From Paenibacillus sp. J5C2022 (GTDB lineage: Bacteria; Bacillota; Bacilli; Paenibacillales; Paenibacillaceae), in contig NZ_JAOQJC010000023.1 in NCBI RefSeq assembly GCF_025567625.1, positions 51,878-115,877 of the forward strand: DNA of 64,000 nt, given 5' to 3'. Below the pieces are notes generated by a model. That model made no database searches and was not told the origin of the DNA. It worked only from the letters and a program-made list of their open reading frames with translations. Of the stretch, positions 8,001 to 17,270 are shown piece by piece. The stretch's first letter is position 1; each line of letters opens with the position of its first letter. Made by a program: the position numbers and the translations under genes.

Positions 8001-10838
8001 GACGGCAACTTCGTCAAAGCCCGCCTTTGCACTATTGGTTCCGATAGCAAATTTCCCCGACTCAAGCAGAGGCTCATAGCTATCCGCCTGGACGATCAGA
8101 TTCCCGTTTATATATACGCTATGCGCATTTTTAGCGATTTCTATATGGACCGTATAGATATCTCCTACCGTTATGCTATAAGGCTCAGTTGCCAAGATCG
8201 TCTCATTGCCATCCACTTTCTTATTAATTACGACGCCATCGGTTGTATTTAATTCATAGCTATAATAGTTTGAATCGTCAATATATCTGGAAAATACCGC
8301 TATAGCGGCATTCTGAGCTGTTAATTCATCAGGTCTAATTTTAAGCTCAATCGAGTAGTCGCGCCAGTGTGCACTCCCGTTAATTGACTTAAGATAACCC
8401 GAACCAGTACTATCGCTCTGTTGATACCATTTGTCTCCTGTACCTGTTACGGACCACGCACCACCTTGCTCTTGCCAATCACTTCTTTCAGTGGTCTGAA
8501 AATCATCCTTAAATGTAGGGACCACCTTTACACCGTCAAAATTTATTTCTGCCGAGTCTTGTACAACAAATCCAACCTTTCCTGAAGTTAACGGGCTGTT
8601 GTCAGTGGCAGTCAGTACATGCTTATAATTAATGAAAAAATGTAAATCCCCGCCGTCCAGCACCGCATTCAACATATATCTATATTTAAGAGGACTGATA
8701 TCAATTCCCGGACTTTCACTGGCAAGTGTCGTAAAAATGCCGGCACTGTTCTTGATGATCGACACTTTATTCGTAGTCCTATCATATTCAAACTTATAGT
8801 AATTGTTGGAATCTGAGTATCTGGTTATCAGTCCGAATTTCCCATCCTCACCAATCCTCTCTACTTCCGTCTTTGCCGATACAGAGTAGTTACCCCAATC
8901 GCTGCTGCCGACAGTAGCTATATTTGTACTTCCCGATTCAGAGCTTGAATGATAAACATAGTCATCATCCACTTTTCTAACAGACCAAGCTCCGCTCTCT
9001 TTTGTCCAGCCGGCATCACTGGTATCCTCAAAATTTGACATGTAGGGCAAAAAATAATCGTTATTTTCAAGCTGGAACGGGCCCGCCTCTACTGAATCGG
9101 CTCCTTCCCCGTTACCATTGACAGCGGAGATTTTATAGTAATAATTTGTACCCGGAGACACTTCAATATCTCTATAAAAGGAACTATACACACTATCGGC
9201 AACTGTCATGTAGCTGCCGCCTGCCGCTTTGCGCTTAACCTTATACGAAGACACGCCTTCAGAGTTTTTCCACCATAATTCTATGCCCTGAGCATCTGAA
9301 AAACCTCTGTGTATAACCGGCGCAGCAGGTGTATTGCTGTTTCTGGGCACTACAAACAATACGCAGCTCTCTGCCGGCAAATCGTTTACCGTTACCACGC
9401 CGTTACTTATAGCGTATGTACCGATAACTTCGTCGTTTTTCAGATTTGAAGTTTCCCTGACTGTAGCCACAGCGTTTGTTATTCCCAGATTCGAAAAATC
9501 AACTGTGTAGTTATGCGTGTCCGATGAGGATCTATTTATAAATAATACATAATAGCTGTCGTCGCTTCTGGTTGCCATAAAATCTAGTCCGGCGGTACTT
9601 CCTGATGCCGTATAATCAACTTTATCCCGAGGCGACCTTATCACCCGGTTGGCCATTCTCAATGCATAATAGGCTTTCGTCGGAGAAGTGAGCAGCTTGG
9701 TTGAATCATCAATACGTATTAAGCCATTATTGAATTTAGCGCTGGCTGGATGGTTCCCGCCCAATATTCCGCCTCTTGTAAATCTGAACTGAAGCGGAGC
9801 TATAACACCATTATCAACCATGCTCTTAAGAAGCCTGACATTCGTGATCGCATAACTCATCAAGTCATGTGTTTCAGTTGACATATATGTGTCCAGGGCG
9901 GAATTCCACTCACTAATAGAAATAGGTTCCGTTATGCCATCAGAATTGTAGGTCTGTATCCTTGATTTAACTGCGTTAAGATCATTGGCAATCGTATTCA
10001 CCGAAGTCGTATACGTATGATAATCGTATACATCGACGACATCATCCGCATGATCCATAACATAGTCTCCCCAGCTCGCCTTTTCTTTCACAAGAGTGGG
10101 GCCCCATATTCTCGCCGTTTTCCCGGCTGCTGCAGCACCGGCCCTTACGGCGTCCGCACCTTCTTTTAATATATCCAGATATTCCGGCATATCCCACTGC
10201 TTGTGGCTGTGATCCGGTTCGTTTATCAAATTAAATTCCGTTACTCCGTAATTTTTTGAAAGGAGATACGCAAATGCGAAACAATTTTCCCACCATTCCC
10301 ATAAGCCTTCATAGCTTCTGGAAGGCCATTGGGGAATATTGAACGTATCCTGAGGACGCACCACGACTAAAGGTTCAACCCCTAGCCGATTCATCTCCAG
10401 CAAAGATACTCCCAGATCATTATGCATCGTGCCTTTCTCATCCGGATTCAGCAAGCCCCTCTGCATAATCTCCCAGTTGATGTAGGTATTCGTTAAGGGA
10501 TTTGCTTTTACAGTATCCTTGGCAGTTGCATAGCTTGCAGCATCGGTTACACCATCACCGTAAACCGTATCGTTCGTAAATTCAAATGTAGGGAAAATCC
10601 TTCCCAAATCATACATACTATCTCCCAAATACTTACCCATATTTCCATCTCGCCAGTCTTTTGCCACACCAAGATTACCGCCTGTATATTCTACATCCAT
10701 AGCTGAAAATGAGTTGTTCAGGGTTACAGTCACATCGCTTGAAGCCGCAGATGCAACCGAGGGATTGACAGGTACAAAACAGATGCTTGTCAAAAGCGAA
10801 ATAACTACTATCACCAATCCTTGTATTTTCTTCATCAT
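5097..10838 (-). CDS. Secreted multidomain clan-A glycoside hydrolase with FnIII and beta-sandwich repeats
   Basis: This 1913-aa exported enzyme begins with a signal peptide (cleavage near ASA-AS, residue 30-33). A TIM-barrel catalytic domain (about 35-400) has LINEPDH with the likely acid/base Glu207 and SISEWNS with the likely nucleophile Glu310, the clan GH-A pattern; the family may be GH39-like but I cannot fix it. A beta domain (about 405-498) follows, then FnIII (503-590), two LamG-like sandwiches (603-775, 779-947), a second FnIII (952-1042), a 25-residue orphan repeat start (1047-1071), and five more sandwiches (1073-1243, 1247-1412, 1421-1563, 1569-1737, 1741-1911). The fifth sandwich lacks its N-terminal strand. 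The repeats probably bind glycan. No cell-wall anchor is visible. Start chosen at ATG with AGGAGGAATGG upstream. A shared operator and a cre-like site precede it. Confidence 0.9.
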   Translation of the reverse strand: MMKKIQGLVIVVISLLTSICFVPVNPSVASAASSDVTVTLNNSFSAMDVEYTGGNLGVAKDWRDGNMGKYLGDSMYDLGRIFPTFEFTNDTVYGDGVTDAASYATAKDTVKANPLTNTYINWEIMQRGLLNPDEKGTMHNDLGVSLLEMNRLGVEPLVVVRPQDTFNIPQWPSRSYEGLWEWWENCFAFAYLLSKNYGVTEFNLINEPDHSHKQWDMPEYLDILKEGADAVRAGAAAAGKTARIWGPTLVKEKASWGDYVMDHADDVVDVYDYHTYTTSVNTIANDLNAVKSRIQTYNSDGITEPISISEWNSALDTYMSTETHDLMSYAITNVRLLKSMVDNGVIAPLQFRFTRGGILGGNHPASAKFNNGLIRIDDSTKLLTSPTKAYYALRMANRVIRSPRDKVDYTASGSTAGLDFMATRSDDSYYVLFINRSSSDTHNYTVDFSNLGITNAVATVRETSNLKNDEVIGTYAISNGVVTVNDLPAESCVLFVVPRNSNTPAAPVIHRGFSDAQGIELWWKNSEGVSSYKVKRKAAGGSYMTVADSVYSSFYRDIEVSPGTNYYYKISAVNGNGEGADSVEAGPFQLENNDYFLPYMSNFEDTSDAGWTKESGAWSVRKVDDDYVYHSSSESGSTNIATVGSSDWGNYSVSAKTEVERIGEDGKFGLITRYSDSNNYYKFEYDRTTNKVSIIKNSAGIFTTLASESPGIDISPLKYRYMLNAVLDGGDLHFFINYKHVLTATDNSPLTSGKVGFVVQDSAEINFDGVKVVPTFKDDFQTTERSDWQEQGGAWSVTGTGDKWYQQSDSTGSGYLKSINGSAHWRDYSIELKIRPDELTAQNAAIAVFSRYIDDSNYYSYELNTTDGVVINKKVDGNETILATEPYSITVGDIYTVHIEIAKNAHSVYINGNLIVQADSYEPLLESGKFAIGTNSAKAGFDEVAVNHLLREATPVLNRVTSAGNGTATVAFSEVEGASSYNIRYGIDYYGEYTNTITGITGSPYTISGLNEGSTYYFSISSNHESGTSLYSEPKAITINNQYLRDDFASKSLSNWTPVSGSWSIGKDGAFRDDFESGDALKWTEEAGTWSVVTDGATRMYYQSDDIGSSRAIAGDSSWDNYTVELNVKPDAFSSSGSFGINFRYVDANNKYYVTYTKSNQTLHLKKMVSGSSTTLDSANITLNAGMVYAFKIVADGSRFDVFVNGAHMLSSSGDTTFTMGKICLSTYDSKIKFDDINVSPTVYLNDDFESGSTYKWYTEGGEWSVVTDGSNVVKQASSGGGRLTIGNGTWKDVEVEAKLKADSVTTGIGISFKYKNNNNHYYVNYKKINDTINIISKVNGKDTILASKSFVLSTDTWYTWKIASVGNEIKFYINGVEELTAVDTVQAYAVGKVSLHMNTAVAAFDDVKIKLIDTNETSYNVSQLNSSGGRLTGGNPEWNDYSVSAGIRPLSYGMASGRVGLGFGYRDENNYYKALYDNGTGKLYLEKVENGTTTILAEKAFDKIYLEKQHELSVVVLGNLIGLYVDGIKYLSAADTDLISPGKIALETQNAKATFYDVRVKPSAVLVDDFEDNDANGWNATQGNWSIVTDGTKVYRQTNGSGGKTNIGDGRWTDYSVEAKVKAISFDANGGSIGLGFRHQDDVNRYFVKYVSSTGEIAISKNVNNSETLLASKSYPIIADTEYTFKVVAKGSQIDFYINGVKELSATDTTFKNGKISLSMWNAIGQFDEISVKPIQLLTDDFEDGDASDWTDQNGTWSVISDDTKVFRQSGSSGGSVSHTSGQTWTDYSVEANAKLLSVDTANGGTIAIGFRFQDISNGYFLTYSSIDDRLRIIKRENGSEVTLGFYNGLKIIGMNEIFTIKAVVQGNKIEAYVNGQKKITTMDETFAEGGIALEMYNATGEYDDVAVRSIY

Positions 10839-10858
10839 TCCATTCCTCCTCTTTTATC

Positions 10859-10872
10859 TGAAAGCGCTGTCA
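10859..10872. promoter_or_regulatory. cre-like catabolite repression site
   Basis: TGAAAGCGCTGTCA matches the CcpA operator consensus TGNAARCGNWWWCA at all but one position. It lies 20 bases upstream of the large hydrolase start, where bound CcpA could block transcription. Assignment rests on the consensus only. Confidence 0.5.
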
Positions 10873-10918
10873 TTTTAAATTGTAAATGGTCTAAAGGGAG
10901 GACTTAAACTAGCATATC

Positions 10919-10949
10919 CAACGAAATTTGTAACTATGAAACGATATCG
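10919..10949. promoter_or_regulatory. Operator shared with the importer operon (copy 1)
   Basis: A 31-base element, CAACGAAATTTGTAACTATG followed by AAACGATATCG, matches 28 of 31 bases at 19205-19235 in the same orientation. Two ACGA cores lie 20 bp apart, the spacing expected of tandem AraC-type half-sites on one face of the helix. It lies about 80 bases upstream of the hydrolase start and just before the araC-type promoter. The stand-alone AraC protein or the YesN-like regulator of this block is the likely binder. Confidence 0.6.
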
Positions 10950-10951
10950 AA

Positions 10952-10979
10952 TTATTGAACTACTTTCATGTGATATAAT
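10952..10979 (+). promoter_or_regulatory. Promoter of the AraC-type regulator gene (extended -10)
   Basis: TGATATAAT at 10971-10979 is a consensus extended -10 element. A weak -35 (TTATTG, 10952-10957) lies 16 bases upstream. The gene start is 44 bases downstream of it. Confidence 0.55.
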
Positions 10980-11022
10980 ATAGAAAATAGTAGGAATTTA
11001 CGATTTATTTAGAGGTGTGATT

Positions 11023-11889
11023 ATGGAAAAACCTCATCGGCAGCAAATCAAACCATATACCGAAAACCTTCATTACCCATTTTCAGTATTCGAGTCGCAA
11101 TTCCAGCGTTTGCGGCCGCACTGGCATCATCATGTTGAATTATTGTACTTTCTCTCTGGAAGCGGCAGGGTGTATTTAAACGGGAATGAGTTTATGGTGC
11201 AACAAGGAGATCTCGTGCTTATCAATTCAGGGAATGTCCATTATTTTGTTTCCGATGAACATGTACATACAGAGCATTTGTGCCTACAATTCGATCCAGA
11301 GGTGCTTCAGGTAAGGAATACGATTTTTGAATTTAAATATATCCTCCCGCTCACGACCAAATCAATCGAATGTCAACAAATATTTCGAAATAATGAATTA
11401 GCGAATACTGATATCGTGATCGTATTAAATGACTTGCTTAAAGAATACACATCAAAAAAATACGGATTTGAGCTTGCTGTGAACAAGTATATCAATCATA
11501 TCATTCTCTGGATTTTACGTTACAGACGAACGAATTTAGCAACTCCCGGTGAGCTCCCAAGAGAAAACATCCCGAATTTCCAGTACCTTCTGGACTATGT
11601 AGAGCAGAATTATTGGGAAGATATTACCGTTAAACAAGCGGCTGGCATATGTAATCTGAGCTATAATTACTTCTCTTCCCAGTTCAATAAAATAATGAGG
11701 CAGTCCTTTAACGATTACGTGAATCGCATAAGAATCAGAGAAGCGGAGAAGCTGATGTTTACAACGGATATGAATATTACCGAGATTGCAATGATGATCG
11801 GATTTACCAGTTCCAGTTATTTTATTAGACAATTTAAAAAGTACAAAACGATTACCCCTAAGCAATTCATCAAGAAATTCACAATATAA
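11023..11889 (+). CDS. AraC-family transcriptional regulator
   Basis: A 288-aa one-component regulator. The N-terminal cupin-like sensor (about 10-150; HWHHHVELLYFLSGSG, QQGDLVLINSGNVHYF) should bind a sugar, and the C-terminal ~100 residues are the paired AraC helix-turn-helix (ITVKQAAGICNLSYNYFSSQFNK and ITEIAMMIGFTSSSYFIRQFKKY). A GTG at 11017 is in frame, but AGAGGTG at 11011-11017 is a ribosome site with five-base spacing to the ATG at 11023, so I use the latter. It is divergent from the large hydrolase gene and the shared operator lies between them, which suggests it controls that gene and perhaps the importer. Confidence 0.92.
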   Translation: MEKPHRQQIKPYTENLHYPFSVFESQFQRLRPHWHHHVELLYFLSGSGRVYLNGNEFMVQQGDLVLINSGNVHYFVSDEHVHTEHLCLQFDPEVLQVRNTIFEFKYILPLTTKSIECQQIFRNNELANTDIVIVLNDLLKEYTSKKYGFELAVNKYINHIILWILRYRRTNLATPGELPRENIPNFQYLLDYVEQNYWEDITVKQAAGICNLSYNYFSSQFNKIMRQSFNDYVNRIRIREAEKLMFTTDMNITEIAMMIGFTSSSYFIRQFKKYKTITPKQFIKKFTI

Positions 11890-11968
11890 CTCTTGGCAAA
11901 ATGAGAAAAACTTTTATCGAAGTCCTTCTAGGTTGAGCGACCGCGTTCAGAGGTAGTTTTTATCGCCA

Positions 11969-12058
11969 AATAGAATTTGTACTTCCGTATCCATCGGAAA
12001 CTTATAAATTCTATTGTGGTAAAAGAGAGAGGGCTGAGGCGCGTCTCTCTCTATTTTT
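11969..12058. terminator. Hairpins between convergent araC-type and histidine kinase genes
   Basis: AATAGAATTT (11969-11978) has its exact reverse complement at 12006-12015, with a smaller TTCC/GGAA pair nested inside. A second stem, AGAGAGA (12024-12030) with TCTCTCT (12044-12050), is flanked by A-rich and T-rich tracts and can act in both directions. The latter is the likelier terminator. Confidence 0.6.
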
Positions 12059-13808
12059 ACTCACTGTTCACCAGCTCTTCCCTTTGCTTTTCTGTATAAA
12101 CCGGAATTGTAATTTTTATCGTTGTCCCTATGCCTAATCGACTGTGAATAGATACGCCGAACGCTTGACCGAATTCCAATTTAATTCGTTCATCGACATT
12201 CCGAATGCCATATCCGACCCGTATACCGTTTTTATTGAAAATCTGCTCTATCGTTTCTTGACTCATCCCGATTCCATCATCGATGACTTTGAAAATGATA
12301 GTAGCGTCCTCCAGATGCGCAGTGATCCGAATATGAATCCGGTCTCCAAACAACGCATGTTCCAATACATTTTCTACAAAAGGCTGCAGAATTAATTTAA
12401 CCGTATCGTATTGGATGACATTGGAGTCAACATCTATCGTGACAGTCATCCTGTTCCTGAACTTTATTTTTTGAATCTCCAAATAGGCCTGAACATGCTG
12501 CAGCTCATTATATATAGAAACAAGCGGTCTGCCTTCATTTAATGTCAAACGATAAAATTTCGATAGTTCGATGATCATTTCATGAAGCTTATCCACCTCG
12601 CCCAGTTTGGCTAATCTGCTAATAGACGACAGCGTATTGTACAAAAAGTGGGGATTGATTTGCGCTTGCAGCGCGGTTAGCTCCGCTTCCTTCTTCTCAA
12701 TCTCACCTATATAAACCTTCTGGATCAGCTCCTGAATATTTTGTGCCATATCGTTAAATGCGATGGATATAAATGCAAATTCATCTTTGCCGCTGTACGT
12801 TATACGCTTACTGAATTCACCTTCTTGAAAGACTTGCAATAACCTGACGATTTTCCTGATTCTTTTGGAGAAATAGCGGGCAACCAGGAGTCCCACAATA
12901 GCCAGAACAATAAAACTGATAACTCCGATGATAATCGTTGTATTTCGCAGTCTGACCGCGTTTTTTTCTAAGTCAGACAAGGGAACAAGGGCAGCAAGCT
13001 TTAAATTTAATCCAGGCAAAGCCTCATCAATGATCAAAAATTGATCTAATTGCCGTTGCCAATGTTCAGGAAGCGGTTGAGAACCACTTTCCAAAAACAA
13101 CTCATCTCGGTCATTAAACACGATGAAATAGCTCTCTTCTCCAACTTTCGTATAATCTACAGCCTCGAAAATTTCATGAACACTTCCTACAATGCGAACA
13201 AAGCCCTTTGGATCACCGCTTCCAAAATCAATTAAATTTCTGATTACGGATATATTACCGTGTTCGGCATCACTCTCAATCTGTTTCCACACCGCTTCCT
13301 CACTACGGGACAGGCTTAACGTTTGATACCAGTCCTTCCGTTCAATTCGGCTTGTGTGGAAGATTTCAAAATAATTTCCTCTAAACAAGGGGTTTGCGTC
13401 AGATTGTTCATAATAAATTTCCGGAATCGATTCGTTTTGCAAATAAAGACTGACATTAACGCGGCCATTTGATTGATATAAAACCGAAGAAAGCTTCGGG
13501 ATGAGGTACTGGGTTGTTTTCTCGTATCGTTCATAATTTGCCAAATTCTGATTCAGTATAATTTGCATGCTTTCATCGAAAAAAATTTGATCCATAATTC
13601 TATTCAGTCCGTCAGTTTTATATAAGATGTTATCCCGGGTTTGCTGCAAGGTTCCCGTAATATTTTTTTCTGTTTGCGTAATAATCGAATCCACACTGAA
13701 GGTATAGGAAAAGTAACCTACCGCAATGACAGGGATTAATACAAACACCCAATATGACATCATCAATTTATAACCAAATGGAAATATTCTCTGACCGTTA
13801 ATTTTCAT
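12057..13808 (-). CDS. YesM-type sensor histidine kinase
   Basis: A 583-aa membrane kinase of the carbohydrate-sensing His_kinase family. It has a first membrane helix near 17-37, an extracellular sensing domain to about 275, a second helix near 282-304, a HAMP segment, then QINPHFLYNTLSSISRLAK with the phosphoacceptor His, and an ATPase domain with DDGIGM and VGYGIRNVDERI. Members pass phosphate to a YesN-type AraC response regulator, here encoded ten bases upstream (13818-15386). The start has AGGGTGG upstream. Context next to an Lpl-type importer suggests it senses an extracellular oligosaccharide or a loaded binding protein. Confidence 0.93.
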   Translation of the reverse strand: MKINGQRIFPFGYKLMMSYWVFVLIPVIAVGYFSYTFSVDSIITQTEKNITGTLQQTRDNILYKTDGLNRIMDQIFFDESMQIILNQNLANYERYEKTTQYLIPKLSSVLYQSNGRVNVSLYLQNESIPEIYYEQSDANPLFRGNYFEIFHTSRIERKDWYQTLSLSRSEEAVWKQIESDAEHGNISVIRNLIDFGSGDPKGFVRIVGSVHEIFEAVDYTKVGEESYFIVFNDRDELFLESGSQPLPEHWQRQLDQFLIIDEALPGLNLKLAALVPLSDLEKNAVRLRNTTIIIGVISFIVLAIVGLLVARYFSKRIRKIVRLLQVFQEGEFSKRITYSGKDEFAFISIAFNDMAQNIQELIQKVYIGEIEKKEAELTALQAQINPHFLYNTLSSISRLAKLGEVDKLHEMIIELSKFYRLTLNEGRPLVSIYNELQHVQAYLEIQKIKFRNRMTVTIDVDSNVIQYDTVKLILQPFVENVLEHALFGDRIHIRITAHLEDATIIFKVIDDGIGMSQETIEQIFNKNGIRVGYGIRNVDERIKLEFGQAFGVSIHSRLGIGTTIKITIPVYTEKQREELVNSE

Positions 13809-13817
13809 ACGTCCACC

Positions 13818-15386
13818 CTAAATCTGCTTTTGAAATTCGCCCGGAGTCATGCCAAAGCGTGATTTGAAATGTCGACTGAAATACGTCAAATTGTTGTAAC
13901 CTACCCGGTCGGCAACCTCATAGATTTTCAAGGTTGGCTCTTTTAGCAGCGTTTTGGCTTTTTCCAACCGTTTGCGAATAACAAAATCACTAAAGTTCTC
14001 CTGATTTTGTTCTTTGAATAAATATCCCAAGTAATTGGGAGAAAACCCAAAAATATTGGCTACATTGCGCAATGTTATACTATCCGATAAATGTTCCGTA
14101 ATATATTTTTCGACTTCCTCTATGAGCTTATGATTAGGCTTTTGCTTATTCCAATAAATATGCTCGGAAATCGCATACAATTTTCTTCTTAGCCATGATT
14201 CAATATCATCCACTGTTTCAAAATCAAATACTTCATCTAAATCTTTGAAGTCAATTCCCAGAATATCGTATAAGTTTAATTGGATTGCATTCAAATACGC
14301 ATCCATCTTGGAGATAACATATAAAGAAAAATGATATACGCTGATTTTATCTTCCAAAGTTCTTACATAATCGAACAAATCCTCTAAATCATCATGCAGC
14401 TGCACTGTTTCATATTTTGCAGTCGCGGCAAACAGCTTGGAGAATTTTTGTTCTAAATCAATGGTATTCTGTTTAATTCCAAGCTCTGACTGCTGTTTTG
14501 TAATAACCCTTCCTTTGCCGATAAACATTTTTGCAGCCAGCAGCTCGCAAGCTTGTCGATAGGAACGTGGAAATTCATGAAGATCGGCGGTTCTGCCCCC
14601 TAATCCAATTGTGATGGATACAGGTGAGTTGTCCGATACATAGTTAACAAACTTCTGCAGCTCGTTCTCGGGAAGTTCATGACGGCATAGAATAATTGCT
14701 ATCCTTTGGTTGTCCAATTTGTAATAGCTGCCTAGTTGATTCGCTTCCATATATTCGATAATCAGCCTGTTCACCTTATGCATTAATTTACTTTTCTCAG
14801 CTTCAGAATATTGCTTCAGCTTCCAGACGAGATCATCCAGTTCAAGCACTGCCAAGTATCCATTATCCCCGGAGAATTTAAACAGCTCGTTCTCAAGAAT
14901 AGAAGCGACTTCAGGCTTAGTGTTCCCATGCAACCATTTCAAGAGCAATTCATCCCTTAACAAGGGCAAGGTTTCATGATAATACTCTTCGACTTTATTC
15001 CTTGATTTTTCTTGATCAAGCTCGTCCTTGACTTGCTCAAGACACTGAAACAATTCATGATCATTTATCGGCTTTAGAATGTAAGAGCTCGCCTGTAAAT
15101 TGATCGCCTTTTTAGCATACTGGAAGTCATCGTAACCGCTTACAAAAATGATTTTCATTTCAGGGTATTTTTCTCGAAGTTTTGCAGCCAATTCAACACC
15201 TGACATGATCGGCATTTTTATATCCGTAACCAAAATATCGACTTGCCGCTGCTCAAGAAACTCCAATACGGCGAATGCGCTGGTAACCTCGGCGGTTACC
15301 CGCATATTGAATTTCCCCCAAGGAACCAACCGTTTTAATCCTTCCAGATCCAAGGGCTCGTCATCAACAAGCAATACTTGATACAT
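13818..15386 (-). CDS. YesN-type response regulator with AraC output domain
   Basis: Response regulator of 522 aa: receiver domain 1-120 with the acidic pair VDDE and phosphoacceptor Asp55 in DILVTDIKMP, a long middle domain (about 130-400), and a C-terminal AraC double helix-turn-helix (SITLRNVANIFGFSPNYLGY, KIYEVADRVGYNNLTYFSRH). The frame is open 26 codons further upstream, but GAGGGGATCACG directly precedes the ATG at 15386. It is cotranscribed with the kinase that follows. It is a candidate binder of the 31-base operator found upstream of both the importer and the large hydrolase. Confidence 0.93.
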   Translation of the reverse strand: MYQVLLVDDEPLDLEGLKRLVPWGKFNMRVTAEVTSAFAVLEFLEQRQVDILVTDIKMPIMSGVELAAKLREKYPEMKIIFVSGYDDFQYAKKAINLQASSYILKPINDHELFQCLEQVKDELDQEKSRNKVEEYYHETLPLLRDELLLKWLHGNTKPEVASILENELFKFSGDNGYLAVLELDDLVWKLKQYSEAEKSKLMHKVNRLIIEYMEANQLGSYYKLDNQRIAIILCRHELPENELQKFVNYVSDNSPVSITIGLGGRTADLHEFPRSYRQACELLAAKMFIGKGRVITKQQSELGIKQNTIDLEQKFSKLFAATAKYETVQLHDDLEDLFDYVRTLEDKISVYHFSLYVISKMDAYLNAIQLNLYDILGIDFKDLDEVFDFETVDDIESWLRRKLYAISEHIYWNKQKPNHKLIEEVEKYITEHLSDSITLRNVANIFGFSPNYLGYLFKEQNQENFSDFVIRKRLEKAKTLLKEPTLKIYEVADRVGYNNLTYFSRHFKSRFGMTPGEFQKQI

Positions 15387-15497
15387 CGTGATCCCCTCAA
15401 TTCTCTGGCCAAATTCATGCTCGTAGTAAAAGTATATCTCCATCTGGAGGATCAAGCAATTCACTCGTGCAATGCGAAAGCGATTGAATGAACAAGC

Positions 15498-15533
15498 GCA
15501 CTATCAACCGATAGCTATTCCGGTTGATAGTGC
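15498..15533. promoter_or_regulatory. 13-bp perfect hairpin between binding-protein and regulator genes
   Basis: GCACTATCAACCG and CGGTTGATAGTGC pair perfectly around a ten-base loop. No long T tract follows on the minus strand, so it is more likely a partial terminator or 3' stabiliser that keeps the binding-protein message more abundant than the downstream regulator message. Confidence 0.55.
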
Positions 15534-15547
15534 TCTGCACAGTCCTA

Positions 15548-17194
15548 TTAATCGATTTTCAATACTTTCTTATTTTGCTCCCATACTTTCTGCTTATATT
15601 GAAGCAGTTTATCCATACCCGCTTTTTCCATATCCGATTTTGTTTTGTCGAGGATAGACAATAATTTTTCTTCGCTCTCAGCGTATATCATTTTGGCAAA
15701 AGCTTGATCAAATATATCCTTGATGCCTTGTGCAATAATACCTTCATCGGAATTGGTCGGCGGTTCAGTGTTGGCAAACGGTGTTACATTGTAGGTAGTT
15801 TTCCATGCGACATTCGTTTGGGCCATTGCAGTCCAATCACGCTTTTCTTCCGGGAGCATATGTTCCATATTGATTTTTGTTCTGTCAACATAAGTCGTAT
15901 TTCCTACAATTACGTATTGTCGCAAGCCATGTGCTTTTTGCTCGTTGAAATCTGATTCCAGGTAAGCCTCATTGGGAATGGGCGTCCCTTCTTCATCATA
16001 TTCATCCCAATACAGTCCGGGAGGTCCGAAGAATGCCACACGTTGTCCTTCTTCACCAAGCGCCCAGTCAAGAAAGTTGAAAATCGCTTGCGGATCTTTG
16101 GCATTCTTCGTAATGACGGCATGGCCCGCTCCCCCTCCAAGACGATTATAGGAGTTTGGATAAATCTTGTCCTTGTCCAGACCCGCTTTATGAATCGGCC
16201 AAATCATGTCGTAACCGCCTTCGGGATCCTTTGCCTTCAACACCGCATTAGCTGGACCCCCAATTGACATTACATTTCCCGAAGCGAATACAGCAACCCG
16301 CTCCTGCTCCACTTTTTCCTTCACCTGATCCGACTTTTGGGTGAATACGTCTTGAGTAATCAGCTTTTCTCTAAATAATCGGTTGGCGTAGAAGACCATT
16401 TCTTTAAATGCCGGATCATCCACTATGGATTTCAGATCATTTCCATCCTGATAAAATAAATTGCCGAAGTAATAATTTGTTCGATCTTCGCCGAATGCGG
16501 AATAAAGTGTCTCAAAGCTATTGAATTGTGAAACATTCATCTCTAATGGAACAACATTCGGATACTTATCCTTCACCATACGCAAATAGGCTTCCAAATC
16601 GTCTGTGGTTTCCAATTTTGGCGAACCAAGTTCTTTATAGATCTTTTGATTGACAATCCAACCGCCATTACCGTTGCCTTGCTTACCGCCAATAAACCAG
16701 TTTGGTATCGTGTAGAGCTTGCCGTCCTCGGCGCGCAACATATCCAATAACTCCTTGCCAACCCATTTATACAGATTTGTATCCTCTGTTATAAATTCGT
16801 CCAATGGAATGATATCACCCGCTTCAATGAAACGATCAACATCCTTAATATGCATTCGTATAACATCCGGCAAATCCTCGCCGACGATCAGTGTATTTAA
16901 TTTCTGCTTGGCGTTACCGTTGGAAGGAATATAATCGATATTCACCTTTTTGTTTTCTTGAATCCATTTAGAGGTTGAATCCTCTCCCCACGGCGGATCA
17001 GCTACGTCTCTGTTCATGAAAAAAGTGAATGACAGCTCTTTCTCTTCTGTTTCGTTACTTTGAGAATCCTCTTTTTCTGGTGATGAAACCGGAGGAGTTT
17101 CCTTGTTTTTAGAATTAGACTCAGAATTGCCGCATCCGGAAACGAGGCCAACTCCCATCATCAGAACCATCAGTATAGAAAACCACTTCTTCAT
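15548..17194 (-). CDS. Lipoprotein substrate-binding protein of an Lpl/Ytc-type sugar ABC importer
   Basis: A 548-aa extracellular lipoprotein. The signal ends in the lipobox GLVSGC with acylated Cys21, followed by a low-complexity Ser/Glu/Lys linker and a large solute-binding domain (family 1, LplA/YtcQ size). I place the start at 17194, where AAAGGGG precedes MKKWFSIL; the longer frame starting at 17248 would put 18 non-signal residues ahead of the lipobox. It delivers oligosaccharide to the two permeases upstream. No ATPase gene lies in the block, so a shared MsmX-like ATPase elsewhere is expected, as is usual in this family. Confidence 0.93.
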   Translation of the reverse strand: MKKWFSILMVLMMGVGLVSGCGNSESNSKNKETPPVSSPEKEDSQSNETEEKELSFTFFMNRDVADPPWGEDSTSKWIQENKKVNIDYIPSNGNAKQKLNTLIVGEDLPDVIRMHIKDVDRFIEAGDIIPLDEFITEDTNLYKWVGKELLDMLRAEDGKLYTIPNWFIGGKQGNGNGGWIVNQKIYKELGSPKLETTDDLEAYLRMVKDKYPNVVPLEMNVSQFNSFETLYSAFGEDRTNYYFGNLFYQDGNDLKSIVDDPAFKEMVFYANRLFREKLITQDVFTQKSDQVKEKVEQERVAVFASGNVMSIGGPANAVLKAKDPEGGYDMIWPIHKAGLDKDKIYPNSYNRLGGGAGHAVITKNAKDPQAIFNFLDWALGEEGQRVAFFGPPGLYWDEYDEEGTPIPNEAYLESDFNEQKAHGLRQYVIVGNTTYVDRTKINMEHMLPEEKRDWTAMAQTNVAWKTTYNVTPFANTEPPTNSDEGIIAQGIKDIFDQAFAKMIYAESEEKLLSILDKTKSDMEKAGMDKLLQYKQKVWEQNKKVLKID

Positions 17195-17270
17195 CTTGCA
17201 TAACCCCTTTCTTTTCCCTTTTATATGTTTAAAGCTGATTTCAGCCATTAAACCAAAGATACCTTTGATG

